DNA of 6,326 nt from an uncultured Deferribacteraceae bacterium. Lineage in GTDB: Bacteria; Chrysiogenota; Deferribacteres; Deferribacterales; Mucispirillaceae. A program made the position numbers and the translations under genes. Below, piece by piece: positions 1 to 5,469 of this stretch. Under the pieces are notes generated by a model, which did no database searches, was not told the DNA's origin, and was given only the letters and a program-made list of their open reading frames with translations. The stretch covers positions 1 through 6,326 of the forward strand of contig CAMQYB010000121.1 of the NCBI GenBank assembly GCA_947039055.1, written 5' to 3'. The first letter of the stretch is position 1. The number at the start of each line of letters is the position of its first letter.

Positions 1-120
1 AGTTAGTTTGGATTAATTAAAGTTAGTTTGGATTAATTAAAGTTAGTTTGGATTAATTAAAGTTAGTTTGGATTAGTTAAAGTTAGTTAGAATTAACTAG
101 AGTTAGTTAAAGTGAGCCAA
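1..120. repeat. 20-bp tandem repeat array, truncated by window edge
   Basis: The unit AGTTAGTTTGGATTAATTAA occurs three times without change (1-20, 21-40, 41-60). The fourth copy (61-80) has one substitution, at position 76. The fifth (81-100) has four substitutions, and the sixth (101-120) is barely recognisable. A fragment TTGGATTAATTAAAGTT reappears at 133-149. Each intact unit contains the palindrome TTAATTAA. The period is not a multiple of three and every frame meets stop codons, so it is not coding. There are no spacers, so it is not a CRISPR array. The array probably extends left of the window. Its function is unknown; it could be a plain satellite or a bent-DNA element. Confidence 0.93.
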
Positions 121-149
121 GTTGTGTTAAATTGGATTAATTAAAGTTT

Positions 150-171
150 AAGCTAAATTAAAGTTAGCCTT
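150..171 (+). other. small inverted repeat upstream of fixH
   Basis: GCTAA (152-156) and TTAGC (164-168) can pair around a 7-nt loop. AA/TT on the outside extend the stem if C169 is bulged. A T-rich run follows (170-176). It could be a weak terminator for a gene left of the window, or a 5' leader structure of the fixH operon. The stem is short and AT-rich, so chance is a real possibility. The rest of 121-227 shows no convincing promoter and no FNR-type TTGAT-N4-ATCAA box. Confidence 0.25.
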
Positions 172-212
172 TATTTAAAAAGAAGTAAATCGAGTAGAAA
201 TAAAAAGTAAAT

Positions 213-217
213 AGGGG
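213..217 (+). promoter_or_regulatory. Shine-Dalgarno sequence of fixH
   Basis: AGGGG lies 10 nt before the ATG at 228. It supports that ATG over the second in-frame ATG at 237. Confidence 0.6.
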
Positions 218-227
218 TAACAGATAA

Positions 228-644
228 ATGAAACCGATGATATTGTTAATATCTTTTGGAGTTATAACAACAGCTATAACACTTATGATAGCATTAAAAC
301 ATCATGATGGTGTGGTAACAAATAGTAAATATGTTGATGGAATAAATTACGATAATGATCAAGCTTTTAAAAAAGAGTATAGAAAAGATATTGAGTTTAA
401 CGGATTTGAAATAGATAATAATTCTATGATATTAAAAGCTTCTTTTGCAGAAGACAAACTTCCTGTTGCAGTTATTTTAAAAGCACCTATTAAGAAAAAT
501 GCTTATACTTTTAAAAATGATAACGGCACATTTATATACGACTCTTTATCTTCAATAAATAAAGGTTGGTACAATTTAGAACTTGTATACCTAAACAATG
601 AGCGTAGTGTCCCTGTCGTATTTTCATATTATCACGAGAAGTAG
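228..644 (+). CDS. fixH: FixH/CcoH family cbb3 oxidase assembly protein
   Basis: This 138-aa membrane-anchored protein is needed for assembly or stability of cbb3-type cytochrome c oxidase. Residues about 4-23 form one hydrophobic N-terminal segment, followed by a polar domain predicted to lie outside the inner membrane. The stretch just after the helix (DGVV at 27-30, followed by KYVDGINYD) resembles the FixH signature in which 'DGLVVDDYYKKG' follows the membrane anchor. The C-terminal half (GWYNLEL at 113-119) looks like the FixH beta-rich domain. Sequence conservation in this family is low, so much of the confidence comes from the neighbours: ccoS starts 8 nt after the stop and ccoI follows. 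Length is close to the usual 140-170 aa. The start is supported by AGGGG at 213-217. No ccoG or ccoNOQP is visible upstream; these must lie elsewhere or left of the window. Confidence 0.8.
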   Translation: MKPMILLISFGVITTAITLMIALKHHDGVVTNSKYVDGINYDNDQAFKKEYRKDIEFNGFEIDNNSMILKASFAEDKLPVAVILKAPIKKNAYTFKNDNGTFIYDSLSSINKGWYNLELVYLNNERSVPVVFSYYHEK

Positions 645-652
645 CAGAGTAT

Positions 653-811
653 ATGTTTACGTTATATATTCTCATATTGCTATCATTGGTTGTAGGAGTA
701 ACGGGTTATGTTATATTCATATACTCAAGTAAGAAACAACAGTTTGATGATATAGAGGCTCCAAAATACCGTATGTTAGATGATGATGATGACCAAGATA
801 TCAACCGATAA
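653..811 (+). CDS. ccoS: CcoS, cbb3-type oxidase assembly protein
   Basis: A 52-aa protein starting MFTLYILILLSLVVG and ending DQDINR. Residues about 3-24 form a single transmembrane helix. The tail contains QFDDIEAPKYRML (residues 30-42), the hallmark of CcoS (QFDDLEGPAxRIL in many homologues), followed by a run of five Asp. Size matches the family (about 45-70 aa). CcoS is needed to mature the haem b and copper centres of the CcoN subunit. The ATG sits 8 nt after the fixH stop, with only a weak AGAG (646-649) before it, so translation is probably coupled to fixH. The 3' end overlaps the start of ccoI by up to 32 nt in another frame. Usual gene order is G-H-I-S; here ccoS precedes ccoI. Confidence 0.9.
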   Translation: MFTLYILILLSLVVGVTGYVIFIYSSKKQQFDDIEAPKYRMLDDDDDQDINR

Positions 812-3215
812 ATATTGTGCACATTGCAACAGTTTAGTAAAAGAAAATGGCTCTATCTTTGATGAAGAGAGAGGGCTATATTTTTGCTGTAATGGTTGCA
901 GTACAGTTTATGATTTGATATCATCTAAAGGTTTATCATCATTTTATGTAAAGCGTACGGCGACAGATTACAAACCTTTTGAACAGATCAAAATCAACTC
1001 AGATTTTTTCAATAAATCAATAACCAATCTTCCAGAAGGCGATATAGAGTTATCTATTGTGATAGATAATATTCGTTGTGCAAGTTGTATATGGTTAATT
1101 GAAAGAGCATTACTTGATGATGGTCGTATAAAATCTATCAGAATAAACTATTCAAACCATAAAGCTAAAATCCGTTTTTCTCCGTTAGATATATCTATTG
1201 ATGATATGTTGGAGATTGTGACAACACTTGGATATTGTCCACTTCCGATCACAGATATGTTATCTAAAGCTGATAAAGAGCGTAAAGATTATTTCTATCG
1301 ATTTATCACAGCGTTATTTTTAACGATGCAATTAATGTTATATTCTGGAGCGTTATATACAGGATATTTTCAAGGGATTGAGGATGAATTACGATCATTT
1401 TTTCAGTACGTTTCATTTCTTTTAGCAACTCCAGTTGTGCTATATTGTGCATATCCATTTTTTAAAAATTCAATTAAAGCAGCACGTCATCGGCATTGGA
1501 CGATGGATACTCTTGTTGCGATCGGATCAGGTACTGCATATATATATAGTGTGGTTGCAATATTTACTGGTCATGAGAGTTATTTTGATACAGCAGCTAC
1601 GATTATAACATTGATACTACTTGGAAGATTTATTGAGGCTGGTGCTAAACAACGTGGTGGAGACGCTGTATCTAAACTATTAAACATGCGTCCTTTGACT
1701 GTTAAAAAAGTCTTAGATATCAAAGATTTAGATAATGTTATTTTAATCAATATTGAAGAGATGAAAATAGGTGAGTTGTTCCTGATTGAAAAAGGAACAT
1801 CTGTTGCACTAGACGGAAAGATTGTATACGGTGAATCAGATATTAATGAGTCTATGTTAACAGGTGAACCGTTACCCGTATCAAAAAGTAAGGGTGATGA
1901 GGTTTATTCTGGGAGTATAAATTTATCGGGAAAATTAGTTGCAACAGCTATTAGAATAGGTGATGATACTTTTTTATCAAAGATCGCAGCGGCAGTTGAT
2001 GATGCAGAAAGTAGTAAGGCTGATATACAAAATTTTGCTGATAAATTCATATCATATTTTGTACCAACGATGTTATTAATTTCTATATTAACTTTTATAG
2101 GTTGGAGTGTTTTTTCTGATAATGAATTATCATCTAATATAATGCGTGCAGTATCTGTAATAGTTGTGGCGTGTCCTTGTGCGATGGGTCTTGCGACTCC
2201 TCTTGCTATTATAAATTCTGCATCAAAGCTTATGAACATAGGGATAATATTTAAGAATGGACAGGCGATTGAACGTATGGCTATGGTTAATGATATCTAT
2301 CTTGACAAGACTGGAACTATCACTGAAAGCAAAATGAAAGTTGTAGATTATGAAATGCTTAATGAGTATGAAAACTCACTTGATATAATCGGCAAGATAA
2401 CATATAACTCTATGCATCCAGCGTCGAAATCTATATCTAACTTTATATTTAAAGATAGCGAGTATGTTGATGTTGATAACAGTTTTGAGTTTACTGAATA
2501 TCCTGGTAAAGGGATTGAGGCAGATGTTAAGGGTGTAAAATATTTAATCGGCAATCATAAGTTGATGAAAGATTTTAAAGTTGAATATAATTCTGTTATC
2601 AGTAGCAAAATGGATCAATATATTGCAACTGGTAAAACGGTTGTGCTTACTGCGATTGATAGCAAACTTTTTGCTGTGTTTGCGATAACAGATACAATTA
2701 GAAGTGAAGCAAAAATGTTCGTAGATCAGTTGATTGATGATGGCAATAGAGTTACCTTATTAACAGGAGATAATCATTCATCGGCAAAATATATGTTAAG
2801 TAGTAATGATATAAGTGTAGATATTATATCTGATATATCTCCGTTTGATAAAGCAGATGTAATAGACAGATCAAAGGATATCAATAAGACGTGTATGATC
2901 GGTGATGGAGTGAACGATGCTGTTGCATTAACTAAAGCATCTGTTGGTATATCTATGAGAAACTCTACAGATATTTCTATGGAGTCAGCGTCAGCTATTT
3001 TGCTTAGAAATGATCTTACAATTATCAATAAGGCACAAAAAATATGTAAGAAAAGTTTACGTATAATGAAAGAAAATCTTTTATGGTCGTTCTCGTATAA
3101 TATTGTTGCAATCCCACTTGCAGTTGCAGGTTATATTCATCCTGTAATGAGTGCTGCGTTTATGAGTTTTTCATCGTTAATGGTTATACTTAACTCATCA
3201 AGATTAAGAAAATAA
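780..3215 (+). CDS. ccoI: CcoI/FixI copper-transporting P1B-type ATPase
   Basis: An 811-aa inner-membrane ATPase that moves copper for cbb3 oxidase assembly. In order, it has: a cysteine-rich N-terminal metal-binding region (C13, C16, then C36, C37, C40); an HMA-like domain with CASC (C100-C103); about eight membrane segments (roughly 175-197, 207-227, 243-263, 270-286, 424-445, 455-479, 768-785, 787-806); the actuator TGE (361-363); the CPC ion site (465-467) typical of Cu+ pumps; the phosphorylation site DKTGT (509-513); the nucleotide-site HP (546-547); TGDN (662-665); and GDGVND (708-713). The order is that of a complete P1B ATPase with no lesions. The double-cysteine N-terminal domain together with adjacent ccoS and fixH points to CcoI/FixI rather than the export pump CopA. 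The start is uncertain among four consecutive ATGs (780, 783, 786, 789). There is no clear Shine-Dalgarno, so translation is probably coupled to ccoS. Confidence 0.95.
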   Translation: MMMMTKISTDKYCAHCNSLVKENGSIFDEERGLYFCCNGCSTVYDLISSKGLSSFYVKRTATDYKPFEQIKINSDFFNKSITNLPEGDIELSIVIDNIRCASCIWLIERALLDDGRIKSIRINYSNHKAKIRFSPLDISIDDMLEIVTTLGYCPLPITDMLSKADKERKDYFYRFITALFLTMQLMLYSGALYTGYFQGIEDELRSFFQYVSFLLATPVVLYCAYPFFKNSIKAARHRHWTMDTLVAIGSGTAYIYSVVAIFTGHESYFDTAATIITLILLGRFIEAGAKQRGGDAVSKLLNMRPLTVKKVLDIKDLDNVILINIEEMKIGELFLIEKGTSVALDGKIVYGESDINESMLTGEPLPVSKSKGDEVYSGSINLSGKLVATAIRIGDDTFLSKIAAAVDDAESSKADIQNFADKFISYFVPTMLLISILTFIGWSVFSDNELSSNIMRAVSVIVVACPCAMGLATPLAIINSASKLMNIGIIFKNGQAIERMAMVNDIYLDKTGTITESKMKVVDYEMLNEYENSLDIIGKITYNSMHPASKSISNFIFKDSEYVDVDNSFEFTEYPGKGIEADVKGVKYLIGNHKLMKDFKVEYNSVISSKMDQYIATGKTVVLTAIDSKLFAVFAITDTIRSEAKMFVDQLIDDGNRVTLLTGDNHSSAKYMLSSNDISVDIISDISPFDKADVIDRSKDINKTCMIGDGVNDAVALTKASVGISMRNSTDISMESASAILLRNDLTIINKAQKICKKSLRIMKENLLWSFSYNIVAIPLAVAGYIHPVMSAAFMSFSSLMVILNSSRLRK

Positions 3216-3216
3216 A

Positions 3217-3380
3217 ACTAGTTCTATTATATTTATTTATTAACGTGAACGTATTAGTCTATAAAGCAAAAACTAGTTCTATTATATTTATTTATTAACG
3301 TGAACGTATTAGTCTATAAAGCAAAAACTAGTTCTATTATACTATTTGTTAACGTGAAGTAATTAGTCTATAAAATAAAA
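3217..3380. repeat. 55-bp tandem repeat, three copies, intergenic
   Basis: Two adjacent 55-bp units are identical (3217-3271 and 3272-3326). A third (3327-3380) is 54 bp, with one deleted base and about seven substitutions. Each begins with the palindrome ACTAGT and contains TTAACGTGAA and TAGTCTATAAA. The first two carry ACGTGAACGT, a short dyad lost in the third. The first unit begins right after the ccoI stop codon, sharing its A-tract. The period is not a multiple of three, so it is not coding, and there are no spacers. It is unrelated to the 20-bp array at the left edge. I see no strong terminator hairpin for ccoI within it. Confidence 0.95.
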
Positions 3381-3510
3381 ACTAGTTAAATTGAATTCCA
3401 ATATTTATGTTAAGAAAATAATAATTACTCAAACAATTTTAATAATTATGTTAAATTATTATGATATAAGAAAATAATACTAGTCAAATTGGTTTACGAT
3501 ATTTATGTAT
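3381..3510. repeat. decayed continuation of the intergenic repeat array
   Basis: ACTAGT recurs at 3381 and 3479. The 30 bases from each (3381-3410 and 3479-3508) match at 25 positions, ending ATATTTATGT. The 13-mer TAAGAAAATAATA occurs at 3411-3423 and exactly again at 3467-3479, a 56-bp spacing close to the 55-bp period of the intact units. Between them, ACTCAAACAATTTTAATAATTATGT (split as ACTCAAACAATTTTAA from 3427, then TAATTATGT) looks like a further worn copy. This suggests the array once filled most of the 400-bp gap. The rest (3511-3615) is AT-rich leader sequence of pyrK. Confidence 0.65.
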
Positions 3511-3551
3511 AAAGCTACTTATTCAGAGAATAAAAATGAATTAAATAAATT

Positions 3552-3580
3552 TTAGTTTTTTATGTTAAACTATATTAATA
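3552..3580 (+). promoter_or_regulatory. possible promoter of pyrKD
   Basis: TTAGTT (3552-3557) and TTAATA (3575-3580) are 17 nt apart, and TATATT (3571-3576) is an alternative -10. A 6-bp inverted repeat, TAGTTT (3553-3558) with AAACTA (3567-3572), overlaps this site and could be an operator or chance. In such AT-rich DNA these matches carry little weight. The main argument is the position between a 400-bp gap and a two-gene operon. Confidence 0.25.
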
Positions 3581-3615
3581 TGTGTGATTTAAATAAATAA
3601 TTAGTAGAGAGATTT

Positions 3616-4410
3616 ATGAAAGCAAAAGTTATTAAAAATATTCAAATTAACGACAAATACGGCTATATGGTGATAGAGTCAAAAGAGTTGTGTGCAAGCA
3701 GTGAAGCTGGTAAATTTTTTATGGTGTCGCCTCGTCTAAACAATGAGACAAACTCTGATCCGTTAATTAATAGAGCGTTCGCTATAGCTGATATTTTTGA
3801 TGATGATACAATTTTATTTATATACCAAATAGTAGGCAGAGTAACAAGCATGTTAACCACTGTGCAAGAGGGTGATTATTTAAATGTTGTAGGAGCATTA
3901 GGTAAAAGATTTACAATATGTGAGAGTAAAAATGTAGCTCTAGTTGCAGGTGGTGCAGGTATTGCTCCGATGATTATTTTAGGAAAGAAGTTGAGATCAA
4001 ACGGTAATAAAGTTACATTATTTTATGGTGGTGCATCGAAGAAAGATATTATACCAACAGAAATATTATCTACATCGTATGACAATCTTGAGATAGCAAC
4101 ATTTGATGGATCATTAGGTCTTAAAGGTTTGGTAACAAAACTACTATTAGCAAGTAGTGAAAAGTTTGATAATGTATATACTTGTGGACCAACTGGAATG
4201 TTATCTGCAGTTGTTAAAGCTGTCTCATCTATTGATGAAAATATTGATATTGAAGTCTCAATGGAGGCTAAAATGGGTTGTGGCGTTGGTGCTTGTTTAG
4301 GTTGCCTTATTCCGACTATTGATAAAGATGGAACGGTTGTAAATAGACGTTGCTGTGTTGAAGGTCCTATTTTTGACGGTAAGACAATTTCATTTGAAAG
4401 GTTGGTATAG
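3616..4410 (+). CDS. pyrK: dihydroorotate dehydrogenase B, electron-transfer subunit PyrK
   Basis: A 264-aa iron-sulfur flavoprotein that passes electrons from the FMN of PyrD through [2Fe-2S] and FAD to NAD+, in the fourth step of UMP synthesis in the cytoplasm. The FAD domain covers about 1-100, with NRAFAIAD (52-59) at the place of the usual RPxS motif and GALGKRF (93-99) at the place of GPLGNGF. The NAD domain has GGAGIAPM (112-119) and CGPTGML (190-196). The C-terminal cluster loop has C222, C227 and C230, then C247 in the CVEGP context that matches the family's C-x-D/E-G-P; C246 next to it is extra. Length is normal for PyrK (about 250-265 aa). A GAGAGA (3607-3612) precedes the ATG. The stop codon touches the ATG of pyrD, so the two are co-transcribed and probably coupled. 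A related NADPH-ferredoxin reductase subunit is the alternative, but the pyrD neighbour decides. Confidence 0.95.
   Translation: MKAKVIKNIQINDKYGYMVIESKELCASSEAGKFFMVSPRLNNETNSDPLINRAFAIADIFDDDTILFIYQIVGRVTSMLTTVQEGDYLNVVGALGKRFTICESKNVALVAGGAGIAPMIILGKKLRSNGNKVTLFYGGASKKDIIPTEILSTSYDNLEIATFDGSLGLKGLVTKLLLASSEKFDNVYTCGPTGMLSAVVKAVSSIDENIDIEVSMEAKMGCGVGACLGCLIPTIDKDGTVVNRRCCVEGPIFDGKTISFERLV
4396..4401 (+). promoter_or_regulatory. Shine-Dalgarno of pyrD inside pyrK
   Basis: GAAAGG ends 9 nt before the pyrD ATG and lies in the last codons of pyrK. It supports the start at 4411, which would otherwise be doubted because of the odd Asn-rich N terminus. Confidence 0.6.
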
Positions 4411-5376
4411 ATGAATAAAAATAACGATCACAACAAGAATAATAATAGTGATAACAATGTAAAAAATATATTAGAGAAAGTGATTTGTGGCATAAAGTTT
4501 AAGAACCCAATAATCACTGCATCAGGAACTTTCGGATACGGATTAGAGTTTATTCGTTTTATGGATCTAAATTTACTAGGTGGGATAGCAATTAAGGGTA
4601 TATCTCTTGAACCAGTTGAAGGCAATCCTATGCCTAGAATAGTTGAAACTTCATCAGGATTATTAAATGCGATCGGTTTACAAAATGTTGGTGTAAAAGC
4701 TTTTGTGGCAGAAAAGTTGCCTATATTAAAAAGTTTCGATACAAATATTATAGTTAATTTTTGGGGAAAAAGTATTGATGAATATCTTAAAGTTGCTGAA
4801 ATTTTAGATAATACTGATGGCGTTGATATGTTGGAGATGAATATATCTTGTCCAAATATTAAAGATGGTGGAATATCATTTTCATCATCACCTATTGCAA
4901 CAAGTGAAATTGTAAATAAGGTTCGTAAAGTTATTCGTAATAAACCGTTGATAGTAAAACTATCACCTAACGTGACAGATATTAAAGAGTATCTAAAAGT
5001 TGTTGAACAAGAGGGAGCTGACTCTGTATCATTGATTAATACGTTGATCGGCATGGCGATTGATATTCATAAATTCAAACCTGTTCTTGCAAATAAAACA
5101 GGTGGATTATCAGGTCCTGCAATAAAACCAGTTGCACTGCGAATGGTGTATGAAGCGTTTAGCACGGTTAAAATTCCGATCATAGGTATGGGTGGAATTA
5201 TGACAGGTAACGATGCTGCAGAGTTTATTTTAGCAGGAGCAGATATCGTACAAGTTGGAACAGCGAATTTTACAGATCCGTCAGCTGCTATCAATATTTC
5301 AAATGAGTTAAGAGATTATATGATAAGTAAATCATTTAATTCTATAGATGATTTTAGAGGTAAGGCAGTAATTTAA
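4411..5376 (+). CDS. pyrD: dihydroorotate dehydrogenase B, catalytic subunit PyrD (class 1B)
   Basis: A 321-aa FMN enzyme that oxidises dihydroorotate to orotate and works as a complex with PyrK. The TIM-barrel core starts near residue 21. It has ASGTFGYG (37-44), K62 in IKGIS, NAIGLQN (86-92), NISCPN (144-149) with the catalytic base Cys147 that marks class 1 enzymes (class 2 uses Ser), KLSPNV (183-188), INT (209-211), GGLSGPAIKP (231-240), and the FMN-phosphate part GMGGI (259-263) and VGTANF (282-287). Nothing essential is missing. The first 20 residues are unusual: ten Asn plus Lys, Asp and His, with no hydrophobic residue between Met1 and Val17. No alternative start lies in frame between 4411 and the core, and a Shine-Dalgarno sequence is well placed, so the tail is probably real. 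It makes the protein somewhat longer than the usual 300-310 aa. A terminator overlaps the stop codon. Confidence 0.96.
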   Translation: MNKNNDHNKNNNSDNNVKNILEKVICGIKFKNPIITASGTFGYGLEFIRFMDLNLLGGIAIKGISLEPVEGNPMPRIVETSSGLLNAIGLQNVGVKAFVAEKLPILKSFDTNIIVNFWGKSIDEYLKVAEILDNTDGVDMLEMNISCPNIKDGGISFSSSPIATSEIVNKVRKVIRNKPLIVKLSPNVTDIKEYLKVVEQEGADSVSLINTLIGMAIDIHKFKPVLANKTGGLSGPAIKPVALRMVYEAFSTVKIPIIGMGGIMTGNDAAEFILAGADIVQVGTANFTDPSAAINISNELRDYMISKSFNSIDDFRGKAVI

Positions 5377-5390
5377 CTGCTATTATTTTT
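5364..5390 (+). terminator. intrinsic terminator overlapping pyrD stop codon
   Basis: GCAGT (5365-5369) pairs with ACTGC (5376-5380) around a 6-nt loop, with a G-U pair outside (5364/5381). The T-rich run TATTATTTTT (5381-5390) follows at once. The pyrD stop codon TAA (5374-5376) lies in the loop and the right arm. The stem is short, but the arrangement is that of a Rho-independent terminator and the position at the operon end fits. Confidence 0.6.
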
Positions 5391-5425
5391 GATATAAATA
5401 TTAATTCCATTTATTTATAATATAG

Positions 5426-5431
5426 TATAAT
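5426..5431 (+). promoter_or_regulatory. possible -10 box of the methyltransferase gene
   Basis: TATAAT is a perfect consensus -10 hexamer, 44 nt before the proposed start codon and downstream of the pyrD terminator. A second TATAAT overlaps at 5416-5421. No good -35 hexamer sits 16-18 nt upstream of either, and the surroundings are almost pure A+T, so the match could be chance. Confidence 0.35.
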
Positions 5432-5457
5432 ATAGATATCTATTGTGAATTTTGGTT

Positions 5458-5462
5458 AGGAG
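5458..5462 (+). promoter_or_regulatory. Shine-Dalgarno that decides the methyltransferase start
   Basis: AGGAG is the strongest Shine-Dalgarno match in the window. It lies 7 nt before ATA at 5470 in the methyltransferase frame. The two GTG triplets nearby (5462, 5465) are in another frame that meets TAA at 5471, and the only in-frame TTG (5452) lies upstream of it. Confidence 0.6.
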
Positions 5463-5469
5463 TGGTGTC

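Noticed and set aside
126..138. GTTAAATTGRATT shared with 3385-3397 as a common regulatory site
   Set aside because: Twelve of 13 bases match, but the string is mostly A and T and no third copy supports it.
1..227. FNR/FixK box controlling the cbb3 operon
   Set aside because: I looked for TTGAT-N4-ATCAA, a common regulator site for these genes. The closest, TTGGATTAATTAA within the repeats, lacks the symmetric second half.
1904..3028. Three short - strand open frames inside ccoI
   Set aside because: They are antisense to intact P-type ATPase motifs (CPC, DKTGT, GDGVND) and have no recognisable product or ribosome site.
3217..3510. CRISPR array
   Set aside because: The units are directly adjacent with no unique spacers, and no cas gene is near.
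4428..5054. 208-codon open frame on the - strand
   Set aside because: It lies fully inside pyrD, which has strong family motifs. Its translation shows no recognisable domain and is the kind of shadow expected in AT-rich coding DNA.
5452..5454. TTG as the methyltransferase start
   Set aside because: It lies before the AGGAG site and has no Shine-Dalgarno of its own, and it would add six residues to a start that already fits the family. It is kept only as an alternative.
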